Origin: UBA7359 sp963976795
GTDB taxonomy: Bacteria; Pseudomonadota; Gammaproteobacteria; Eutrophobiales; Eutrophobiaceae
NCBI GenBank assembly: GCA_963976795.1
Contig: CAXBLT010000001.1
Location: 248,001-312,000 of the forward strand
Direction of reading: 5' to 3'
DNA: 64,000 nt
Positions 25,221 through 32,962 of the stretch are shown here, piece after piece (position 1 is the first letter of the stretch; each line of letters opens with the position of its first letter). The notes beneath the pieces are model-generated. The model searched no databases. It saw only the letters and a program-made list of their open reading frames with translations, and was not told the origin of the DNA. The translations under genes were made by a program, and so were the position numbers.

Positions 25221-26465
25221 TCATACATCCCACCACTTTCCATCTTCCATTTCTTCAACATTAGCAAAATAATCTTTATAGCGTTCTGGCTGAAAACTGT
25301 GAATAGGAATTAATCGCTTAGGAGAGAGAGCACTCGCTAATTGCTGCATTCCTGAAATATCTGAATGACCTGATGTATGACAAATTTCAAATTTTATAGC
25401 ATTCTTATTACACCAATCACGAATATCATCCCTACCCTGTTCAAGGTAACCGTGCCACATGGAATAAATAAGAGAAGCTTCAGATAAACAATCTGCCTTT
25501 TCAATATCACCACACATCACTGGTCTGAATGTCATTAGATACTTAGAAGTATTATCTTTTATCTCTTCTGGATAGATACGTTTGTCATAATAAGGAGATA
25601 CGAGATCAAAATTTTTATCTCTGATGATTTTGTTGCGCATTCGTGTAGGAAGAAACACCCTAAGATCAGAATTCTTCGGTGATGGAAGTGAGGGATTATC
25701 GATAGCATCCAGTATATGAGCGATATAGAGATCAACAATCATTATTCTGTTTGCACGTTTGGCTGCCTTGTAAAAGGTTACAAAACGGTCAATGTTTTGA
25801 CCTGAGAACCATGAGAGCACTAAACCATCGGTATTAGCTATAACATTTCTTATTTTAATTTCTAATTCATCTTCAGTAACTGGCTTTTCACTTTTTAACC
25901 CTCTTCCAATGTTCGTGCCTTCCATCAGAAGAACATCAACATCCTTAGGACCATTTCTTATTAAGTGTTTAAATACTCCGGCCTTTCTTCCATGCGTTCG
26001 AAAATCTCCCGTATAAAATAATGTTTTTCCATCGGCTTCTATTAATAATGAATAGGCATCATAAGCTGAATGGTCATTAAGATATGGCGTTATTTTAAAT
26101 GGGCCTATTATGAATTCATTTCCATTCTTGTAATGGGTGACACAATCCAGAGACACACCAAAAGGAGAGAATGGTGATGATGCCTCTAATATTGCATGAG
26201 CATCTTTTCCAATATAGACAGGTATCGAAGGATGCACTTTGGGTAGCAAGCCGTAGTGGTCTTGGTGAGGATGAGAAATGATTATGCCAAGAAGATTGAG
26301 ATTATCGGCGTTTTTTAATCCGTCTATTTCAGGCAATTCGGCATCATCTTGATTGGCTATCGTTAACGGCATTCCAAGATCAAGAATGATAGATTTACCT
26401 GAACTACTTAATTCAATGCAATTACCACCAATTTCCTTTGTGCCACGATGAATTCGAACTTTCAT
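25221..26465 (-). CDS. MBL-fold metallo-hydrolase, RNase J/CPSF-like
   Basis: A 414-aa protein. The metal site is complete: H65-x-H67-x-D69-H70 in ISHPHQDHYG, a later His in LNDHSAYD, Asp in FYTGDFRTHGR, and a C-terminal HTSGHSD followed by KRLIPIHSF. This set, including the late HxSGH motif, is that of the beta-CASP ribonuclease group (RNase J, CPSF). It is 414 aa, shorter than RNase J (about 550). The gene starts 2 bases after the stop of the 267-aa PD-(D/E)XK-like gene, so the two should act together. Substrate unknown. Confidence 0.85.
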   Translation of the reverse strand: MKVRIHRGTKEIGGNCIELSSSGKSIILDLGMPLTIANQDDAELPEIDGLKNADNLNLLGIIISHPHQDHYGLLPKVHPSIPVYIGKDAHAILEASSPFSPFGVSLDCVTHYKNGNEFIIGPFKITPYLNDHSAYDAYSLLIEADGKTLFYTGDFRTHGRKAGVFKHLIRNGPKDVDVLLMEGTNIGRGLKSEKPVTEDELEIKIRNVIANTDGLVLSWFSGQNIDRFVTFYKAAKRANRIMIVDLYIAHILDAIDNPSLPSPKNSDLRVFLPTRMRNKIIRDKNFDLVSPYYDKRIYPEEIKDNTSKYLMTFRPVMCGDIEKADCLSEASLIYSMWHGYLEQGRDDIRDWCNKNAIKFEICHTSGHSDISGMQQLASALSPKRLIPIHSFQPERYKDYFANVEEMEDGKWWDV

Positions 26466-26467
26466 TC

Positions 26468-27271
26468 CTATAACGATGTAGCCAGTGATTCAACTGACAC
26501 TAAATGACAATCCCCCGTCAACTTAGCTGAGGCACCATCAAGGCCCATTTCGAAGCCTGCGTCTGTCATTGCTAGTAACATTATTTCCATATCTAGCGTA
26601 TTGCTTAATTGATTAGCCATTTTTAGTAATTCAGGCAGCCAATTGCCAGCCACCTTATGTGTTAAGTAATTTATCCAGTAATTTTCTGGGGCAAGCACGA
26701 CTAATGCGGGAGCTCCTTTAGAAAACTGAATATCATGTTTTGTTTTGGCTTCACTAGAAATCGCTGAGATATTTGCTTCAATGATTGCACAATAGGCAAG
26801 TCCTTCGAGTAATGCGTGAAGTGGTGAATCAGCATAGCTACCGTTTGCACCTTTAATTTTTAATTCAACAACAGCAGGGTGTCTACTATCAATAGCACCA
26901 AATAGGTCAACCTTCCCTATTCCTTTATCAGATTGTTTTGCTTTCAGCGGAGTTTGGTAATCAATGAAGTCAATTAAACGTCCATCAGGCAAAATGAACT
27001 CTTTATTTGCACGAGAACCATTAAACAGCGCGAGGGCAAGATGTTCTTCTCTTCGAGTAGATGATGAACCACTACTAGCAATGCCATTGTGTGAGTCGAC
27101 AAAATAGGGGTTTTGTCGTTTGGGTGCCTCTATATCACGTAACTGTTTGTAGCCATCATAAAGTTGACTCATATCCATATTCTTCATGAAATCTAGAAAC
27201 TCAGATATGCGATTCAGCTCTTCCTTTTTATAGAGCTCGATTAGAAATGGCATTTCCATATTATTAAGCAT
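26468..27271 (-). CDS. PD-(D/E)XK nuclease-like protein paired with the MBL hydrolase
   Basis: A 267-aa protein. A nuclease core is suggested by E75/E76 in TRREEHLALALF, D122 in KVDLFGAID and E136-x-K138 in AVVELKIKG, followed by a helix (LHALLEGLAYCAI). The remainder is mixed alpha/beta. It is followed by the MBL gene after 2 bases and preceded by a 59-bp gap. I do not recognise a named family. An MBL-fold hydrolase with a PD-(D/E)XK protein in a two-gene operon on a mobile island is a candidate defence unit. Confidence 0.65.
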   Translation of the reverse strand: MLNNMEMPFLIELYKKEELNRISEFLDFMKNMDMSQLYDGYKQLRDIEAPKRQNPYFVDSHNGIASSGSSSTRREEHLALALFNGSRANKEFILPDGRLIDFIDYQTPLKAKQSDKGIGKVDLFGAIDSRHPAVVELKIKGANGSYADSPLHALLEGLAYCAIIEANISAISSEAKTKHDIQFSKGAPALVVLAPENYWINYLTHKVAGNWLPELLKMANQLSNTLDMEIMLLAMTDAGFEMGLDGASAKLTGDCHLVSVESLATSL

Positions 27272-27330
27272 TCATATAAATGATTATTAACTAAAAATAA
27301 ATTAAAGGGTTTCTGATATGTACATAAGTT

Positions 27331-28155
27331 TCAATAACAAGTTTCTAATGGAGACACCTTCACCTCATGAAAAACGAGCGATTTATTCTGTTTTCTAAGT
27401 TTTTTATTGAGCTCATAGAGTTCTTTATTAATTATTTGCTCTTGAGACATTTCTTCAGGAATAGATTCGTTGTTAGAACTATCTACTCTTAATTCGAACA
27501 TTATCTGATGGCCTATGTCATTCACATCTTTTTTTCTTTGATTTGATAAGCCAATTAATTCTTCTCGATCTAATTCACTTAACTCGCGCTGAAAATTCGA
27601 CGCCCATCGCCACGTCGGCAGTGACACTTCATCTTTTTTACGACCCACTAAAAACAAATATTCAGTACCAATTGATTCAGCATTAAATTCATTTACCTCA
27701 TCAAGCATTTTCAATAACACTTCGACTTTTTCTGGTGCCCAATTAATCTTATTTTTCTCATCTTCTCGGTAGTCATAAAAAATCAGCACCTTTAATGGGC
27801 TTCTCATGTGAATCAATTTCCACATTTCTGTTTCTACATCCTCAGCATTTTCATGCTCAATCAACGCATATACGTTGGACGGATAGTTTAGGCTGTCTTT
27901 TTTCCCATATATATTCTTGCCACCAACAAATAAAGCATCAACGGTATAGTATTCTTTGGCAAATTTTACAGGCCTTTCATTCACATTAAATTTATTCGAT
28001 ATTTTTTCGAGAAAACCGCTCTCCCCAAGCATATATTCCGTCCACAATTTATTGCTTGAAAATTTTTCTAATATATTTGCTTTATTAGAGTCTATTGCGT
28101 CTTCCCATATATTCAAAAACTCAATCAAAAATGAATTTAAATCTATCTTTTTCAT
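27331..28155 (-). CDS. PD-(D/E)XK-like protein of unknown function
   Basis: A 274-aa protein. The middle has the pattern of an endonuclease-like core: D73 in YYTVDALFVGG, then VYALIEHEN (E100, E102, N103) and a helix ETEMWKLIHMRSPLKVLIFYD. The EHEN motif lacks the usual lysine, so activity is uncertain. The C-terminal third is charged and helical. It is on the same strand as the MBL pair, 59 bp upstream of it, and may be part of the same unit. Confidence 0.5.
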   Translation of the reverse strand: MKKIDLNSFLIEFLNIWEDAIDSNKANILEKFSSNKLWTEYMLGESGFLEKISNKFNVNERPVKFAKEYYTVDALFVGGKNIYGKKDSLNYPSNVYALIEHENAEDVETEMWKLIHMRSPLKVLIFYDYREDEKNKINWAPEKVEVLLKMLDEVNEFNAESIGTEYLFLVGRKKDEVSLPTWRWASNFQRELSELDREELIGLSNQRKKDVNDIGHQIMFELRVDSSNNESIPEEMSQEQIINKELYELNKKLRKQNKSLVFHEVKVSPLETCY

Positions 28156-28256
28156 CTCACTCTCCTTTATGTACTGAAAATTAACACTCTTAGTACGTTT
28201 CGCAAGACTCTTTCACCCATAATTTATGGTACAAACATCATAACCCATTAAATTTG

Positions 28257-29414
28257 CTAGTAATTCGTTTCGTTTTCTAAATCGTCTAAATCGAATTTAG
28301 GTAGAATTCTGGCCAACGGGTCAATTGATTCTGCATAGGCACTTATCCATTCACACCAGTTTGATACGTTCTCAACATCTGATGAATCTTGAGTATTATT
28401 TTGCACCGTCTTCAAATAAGCACGAATCTCTTCTGCTTCACGCCACTGTCTTATATTTGATTTCAGAAACCCAATACGCTTTTCTTCTATTTCAATCAAA
28501 CGTCTTTGCTCTGCATACACCTTTCTCTGCTCTTCCCATTCACGTTCACGTGCTGCACGTTCCTCACGCCTACGTTTTTTAGCCTCTGCCACTTGAAATA
28601 ATCCAATAAGAAACTTCTCAAGACAGTCTTCTAATCTCTGAACTTTACCATCAGCCCAATTTTGTCGAACGCCTAGATAATTTGCATTTACAACACTGAG
28701 CGATAATCGACCGCTTGGATTTACGTCATATTTAGGAATGTCATACCACCAATGTTCTTCCTTTTTCGCTAATTCATGTTTTGTGGGTTCATGAGATGTG
28801 TTTTCCAGTTTCTCCCTCAAACCAAACTCAATAGTTTCGTTTTCGATAGTCACATAGGTTATTTTTGATTCTGGATGTATTTGAACCTGCAAGTCACATT
28901 CTTCTAGGGCTTTGACCACTGTATCCATAATCCTGAGGCCTCTTTCCAACGTATCAGGCGTCACTTCAACGGATAGAATCTGGCTATTCTTTCTGGGTAG
29001 TAGAAATGGATCTGCCTTCTTGGTGTTTCTCAATAATTTTGCTGTCTTTACGACTAATGGATGTGGATCGTTTAACTCAGCAGGTACTATCAAGTTTGAT
29101 ATCGAAGACAGATGAGTATCGATAGTATTTTGATTCACACTCTCATGTATTTTGGCCGTCCAAGGAGAAAATCGAACTTCCTCATCTTCGGGGCGACCTT
29201 TTGGTAATACGGGCCGTTTGGGCAATGGTTTACCAAATTCTTTCTTTGCCCAATATCCTCTTGGAGGGATAGGAATATCGTGTCGCCGACATGCCTTGGC
29301 AAGACCGACATCTGACATACCCCATTCTTTAGCAAGTTTAACGATAGGTTCCATCCATACGGATTCATATAACTCTTTTCTAGTCAGTATGATGACTTCT
29401 TCTCTCGGTATCAT
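28257..29414 (-). CDS. HTH and coiled-coil protein of unknown function
   Basis: A 385-aa protein. Residues 10-60 form a helix-turn-helix-like module (ELYESVWMEPIVKLAKEWG, GLAKACRRHDIPIPPRGYW), a pattern I know from unnamed proteins of mobile elements. A long charged coiled coil (about 270-325, RRREERAAREREWEEQRK) is near the C-terminus. GGGGGAG lies just before the ATG. It is the gene nearest attR and could regulate or be part of the cargo at this end. Confidence 0.6.
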   Translation of the reverse strand: MIPREEVIILTRKELYESVWMEPIVKLAKEWGMSDVGLAKACRRHDIPIPPRGYWAKKEFGKPLPKRPVLPKGRPEDEEVRFSPWTAKIHESVNQNTIDTHLSSISNLIVPAELNDPHPLVVKTAKLLRNTKKADPFLLPRKNSQILSVEVTPDTLERGLRIMDTVVKALEECDLQVQIHPESKITYVTIENETIEFGLREKLENTSHEPTKHELAKKEEHWWYDIPKYDVNPSGRLSLSVVNANYLGVRQNWADGKVQRLEDCLEKFLIGLFQVAEAKKRRREERAAREREWEEQRKVYAEQRRLIEIEEKRIGFLKSNIRQWREAEEIRAYLKTVQNNTQDSSDVENVSNWCEWISAYAESIDPLARILPKFDLDDLENETNY

Positions 29415-29819
29415 ATCTCCCCCTTCTCATGAATATTGGCAACTTACGTATTATTGCGAATTGCCGGATCACACCAAATAAAATTTCGACCCAGCGCCGC
29501 CCCTCCCCACACCCAGAGGCAGCGAGGATTCTGAGGCCGCCAGAGTGCCAGATTTTCAGGCTTTTTGGCCAGGGGGATAAGCTTCATATATCGGTGGAGA
29601 AAAATGGCACAAAATGTTTTTTTTTGTATGTTTTCGGGGGAATTACAAACTGGTGGGTGGGCAAGTTCGGGGGTATTTCGGAGTTCGGTTTCAGTAACAT
29701 CTTATTTTTCTTCGAGTTAGGTGCAGACTTCACATAGACTGACCGAAATCAGTTCGGGATAGGATCGGTTTGGAAGGAATCGCTTGGGAGTGCCTTACGC
29801 AGCAAGGCTGTTTTTGGTT
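29415..29819. other. 405-bp att-proximal region with AGTTCGG repeats
   Basis: There is no convincing gene, and composition shifts to GC-rich near 29490-29580. AGTTCGG occurs three times (29664-29670, 29682-29688, 29751-29757) close to attR. Repeated short motifs next to an att core are what arm-type integrase sites look like. A T8 run at 29620 is also present. Confidence 0.45.
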
Positions 29820-29867
29820 CTGTTAATCACTAGGTCGGCAGTTCGAGCCTGTCCCGGGGAGCCAAAC
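29820..29867 (+). repeat. attR: right 48-bp direct repeat
   Basis: A perfect copy of 1331-1378, the 3' part of tRNA-Asn. The 5' part of the tRNA is missing here, so this copy is a non-functional duplicate marking the right end of the island. Confidence 0.95.
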
Positions 29868-29903
29868 AAAAAACCTTAGAGAATGTTCTTTAAGGTTTTT
29901 TTT
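29868..29903 (+). terminator. Terminator beyond attR (original tRNA-Asn terminator)
   Basis: AAAAAACCTTAGAGA pairs with TCTTTAAGGTTTTTT around an ATGT loop, followed by T's. By the logic of tRNA integration, this is the chromosomal terminator that stood behind tRNA-Asn before insertion. It resembles but is not identical to the one at 1381-1418. Confidence 0.8.
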
Positions 29904-30115
29904 CGTCTATGAAAACTACTTCTTTATATACTCTAGCATTAACAGTAATCGACATCCTGCATGTGAATGAGGGCTTTTTTTACTCAATATTAATACCCCT
30001 ATTGTGACATCTGCTTATCAATTTAAATTATCAGAAGTCTCTCTTATTATTTGGACAACTTCTGTCTGATTTTTTCTGGCAGGGTACAGATTCTTTTTTA
30101 GAAACGATACGGCTA

Positions 30116-31150
30116 TTAATTTACACCCAACAAACTACGGTTACCGCCATCTACTTTCGCGTCATACAGTGCGCTATCGGCAAGCTCGATCATTTTGTCT
30201 TTGTCCCATTCATCGGTACCTTCATTACACGCCATGCCGATGCTTATCGTTGCCATAACTTCGCCATCTGGAACCTGAATCGGTTCAATGGCAACGTTGC
30301 GCAAACTATTCTGGGCGATCGCCCTGGCAGTTTCTTTGTTGCAGTTCTCAAGAAAAACCAGTAATTCATGCTCATCAACCCTTGCAACAACATCACCTGA
30401 TCGCACTGTAGTGCGAATCCGTTGGGCTACTTCTTTCAAGGTAACGTCATCGCCTTTGTGTAAATGGCTGTCGTTCAAATACCTGATCTCATCCAGTTCT
30501 ATCTTCATGATAGTAATAATGGAATTTCGATGCTTGGCCCTGGGAAACGCCAGTGCCAGTACTTCCTCAATACCCTTTCGATTCCAGCCACCCGTGAGCG
30601 GGTCAATCAATGCCTTGCGTTGCACCTCATCTCTTGTCGAGATTAATTCCTGCTGTACTTCACTCATTGCCGCAATTGTTAATTCATTTTCAATCCATGC
30701 CGCCAGACTGGCTAATGAATCTAAATCCGACGGTCGGAATTCGCGCGGCTTGCTATCGATAACGCATAGCGTTCCAATCTTTTTACCCAAAAAGCTAATC
30801 GTCTGACCTGCATAAAAACGAATAAACGGCTCATTAACAACCAGAGGATTATCGGCAAAATCAGGATGCTTCAAAGTATCTGAAATAACCAGCGGCTCAT
30901 CCATTAAGATGGCATGACCACAGAATGAAATTTCGCGTGGCGTCTCTGCCACCGTCAATCCCTGACAAGATTTAAACCATTGCTGATCGGTAGCCACCAG
31001 CGATATAAGCGCAATGGGAACATCAAACATCCTTTTTGCAATCCGGGTTATCCGATCGAAGCGCTCTTCGACCGGCGAATACACAATACCCAGACTGTTA
31101 AGTGCAGCAATTCGAGATGATTCATCAACCGACAGTTCGGGTTCTTTCAT
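30116..31150 (-). CDS. GAF-GGDEF protein with degenerate active site
   Basis: The frame opens at 31174, but GGAAGGGG lies just before the ATG at 31150, which is chosen (344 aa). A GAF sensor domain covers about 20-165 (ISFCGHAI, FYAGQTI). A GGDEF domain follows (DPLTGGWNRKGI; ATISIGMA). Aligning VARVDEHELLVFL with the usual VARYGGDEFAVLL shows the signature GGDEF replaced by DEHEL, so both GTP-binding glycines and the metal-binding first acidic residue are lost. It probably cannot make c-di-GMP and may act as a sensor or binder. This gene is chromosomal, outside the island. Confidence 0.88.
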   Translation of the reverse strand: MKEPELSVDESSRIAALNSLGIVYSPVEERFDRITRIAKRMFDVPIALISLVATDQQWFKSCQGLTVAETPREISFCGHAILMDEPLVISDTLKHPDFADNPLVVNEPFIRFYAGQTISFLGKKIGTLCVIDSKPREFRPSDLDSLASLAAWIENELTIAAMSEVQQELISTRDEVQRKALIDPLTGGWNRKGIEEVLALAFPRAKHRNSIITIMKIELDEIRYLNDSHLHKGDDVTLKEVAQRIRTTVRSGDVVARVDEHELLVFLENCNKETARAIAQNSLRNVAIEPIQVPDGEVMATISIGMACNEGTDEWDKDKMIELADSALYDAKVDGGNRSLLGVN

Positions 31151-31437
31151 TTGTATCCCCTTCCTCAAGTACAAAAAATAACTATATACTTAAAGTCTAG
31201 TACATTCCCCATTAACCTCTACCTTATAACCCGGTTTTACCCGAGTCGACCAATGTCACCTCTATCTGGTGAATTGAAAGTCGAGTGCTTGCTTAAGATC
31301 GATGCGATGCCATCATGTTGTTCAATACAACAAAAAATCCGTTAAGAACTTTTAAACAGGCGTTTTACGTATGAGCTATGTAGGGTTATCCATCATAGAA
31401 AACTGTGGGTTGTCCTCTAAGGTCTGATGGAGTTTAG

Positions 31438-32091
31438 TTAAACTTTTTCAAAATCAATATAGTTCGAAGTATAACTACATGAAAATTTATAATCTTTGCG
31501 ATAACCGCTACACCCCCAAAATTTTCCATTCCTGCCCGCTCTCTGTTTCAGCACGCTTCCGCACTCTGGACATAATGGCTCAATAAAGTCGCATTTCTCT
31601 GATGAACAAATTAGATGATTGGATTTTAAAAGCTGAATACTGTTACATCTGGGACATCCATTTTGCGTATATTCACAGTAGGGATAATTATTACAGCTAT
31701 AAAATAGTTTTCCGTTTGAATTATTCTTTCGTTTAACCAAATAGCCAGACTGACATTCGGGACACTCAACCTCTTTACTCCATCCAGCATTTGAAACCAA
31801 TCCAGCAGATAAATCTGATACGGCATAATTATCTTTGCGCAATTCCCGCACAAAATCGGATGCCTTCTCAGGATGCGTCACCAGATAAACGTGATGTCTT
31901 GCTCTGGTTAGTGCGACATAAAACAATCTACGTTCTTCGGCATAGTTGTAATCTTCTTCCGGAGGCAATAATAAAGACAATAAAGAATTACTGACCTTAG
32001 ACGAAGGGAAACCATTTTTCCCGGTAACCAAACCAAGCACAATGACATAATCAGCTTCTTTTCCCAATGAATTCTTGTTTCTTTTCTGCAA
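31438..32091 (-). pseudogene. C-terminal fragment of a UvrD/HelD-type helicase with zinc ribbons
   Basis: The frame begins within the late motifs of a superfamily 1 helicase: GKEADYVIVLGL (the end of the usual H-x-SKGxEADYV motif), then EERRLFYVALTRARHHVYLV. The C-terminus carries three zinc-ribbon modules of the topoisomerase type (CPECQSGYL, CPRC, CPECGS). The Walker A and most of the motor are missing. The upstream 60 bases in another frame (MEVKSYSLEKAARFFAEKKQ) may be a residue of the N-terminus. It is a truncated, probably dead gene. Confidence 0.75.
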
Positions 32092-32233
32092 AAAACCGGG
32101 CGGCTTTTTCTAATGAATAAGACTTAACTTCCATTTTTCTAAAGCTTTAAAACAATCACAAATCAAATTTATTTAAATTGAATATAATTTATTATTGCTT
32201 TATTGATCAGTGTATATATAGTTTCGCTCATAA

Positions 32234-32962
32234 TTAATAATTCCAATCCTCATGACTCAAAGGTTCTGAATTTAATTTATCTCTAGCCACTCGCCAGGAA
32301 GGAAGAAAATGTTCCATAAAACCTTTAAATCGATCATTATGATTTCGTTCAAGTAAGTGAATCAATTCATGAACCAAAATATATTCCAGACACTCAGGTG
32401 ATTTCTTCGCTAGTTCTAAATTGATCCAGATTCGGCCTTTATCAATATTGCAACTACCCCATTTTGTTTTCATTTTCCTAATACCATAGAAACGCACTTC
32501 TTTTCCTATAATTCCTTGCCATTTCTTCAGAAGCGAATCTATTGAATTTTTTATTTCTTCTCGATACCAGTTTGAAAGTAAACGTTCTTTATTTTGCGTT
32601 GTTGTCTCTGGGTTTACCTGAAGGGTGATGATTCCATTATTACCAAGAGTCACAGAATGTTTTCCACGTTTTTCAATAACCTTTAATATGTACCGCTTAC
32701 CTTTAAAATAATGGCTTTCACCAGAAACAAACTCTCTTGCTGTCTGTCTTGGCTGTTTTCTAAATTCATTCTGCTTGGTTTTGATCCACTTCAATCTAGA
32801 AACGACAGCCAACCGGGCATTATCATTAGTAATATGCTGCGGCATGGATAAACGTACATGGCCTTCTGGTGGGCATACACTTAGATGAAGGTTCTTAATA
32901 TCCTTACGAATCACTTCGACAGGTATACCTGAAACTGTAATGATATATTTATTTATATTCAT
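32234..32962 (-). CDS. YgjP-like zinc metallopeptidase (SprT/DUF45 type)
   Basis: A 242-aa protein with the zinc motif HELIH at 198-202 and the third ligand H208 in RNHNDRF, preceded by the family's KTKWGSCN (about 165-172) and RIWINLELA. It overlaps the start side of hsdR by 14 bp and is the last gene of the second type I operon. Such metallopeptidases commonly accompany HsdR in type I loci, perhaps in control of restriction by proteolysis, which is inference. Confidence 0.88.
   Translation of the reverse strand: MNINKYIITVSGIPVEVIRKDIKNLHLSVCPPEGHVRLSMPQHITNDNARLAVVSRLKWIKTKQNEFRKQPRQTAREFVSGESHYFKGKRYILKVIEKRGKHSVTLGNNGIITLQVNPETTTQNKERLLSNWYREEIKNSIDSLLKKWQGIIGKEVRFYGIRKMKTKWGSCNIDKGRIWINLELAKKSPECLEYILVHELIHLLERNHNDRFKGFMEHFLPSWRVARDKLNSEPLSHEDWNY

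Larger units (their letters stand above)
1379..29867. mobile_element. Integrated genomic island at tRNA-Asn (28.5 kb)
   Basis: The island is bounded by the 48-bp direct repeats and encodes a P4-type tyrosine integrase (22137-23324) and a VapE-type replication protein. It carries a type I RM/AAA/HNH operon at the left, small plus-strand backbone genes in the middle, and lipoproteins plus a nuclease block between the integrase and attR. No conjugation genes (relaxase, type IV secretion) or phage structural genes are visible, so it is more like an integrative satellite or mobilisable defence island than a self-transmissible element. The integrase is not next to either att site. Confidence 0.9.

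Noticed and set aside
1379..29867. Prophage or self-transmissible ICE
   Set aside because: No capsid, tail, terminase, relaxase or type IV secretion gene is visible; VapE plus integrase alone fits a satellite-like island.
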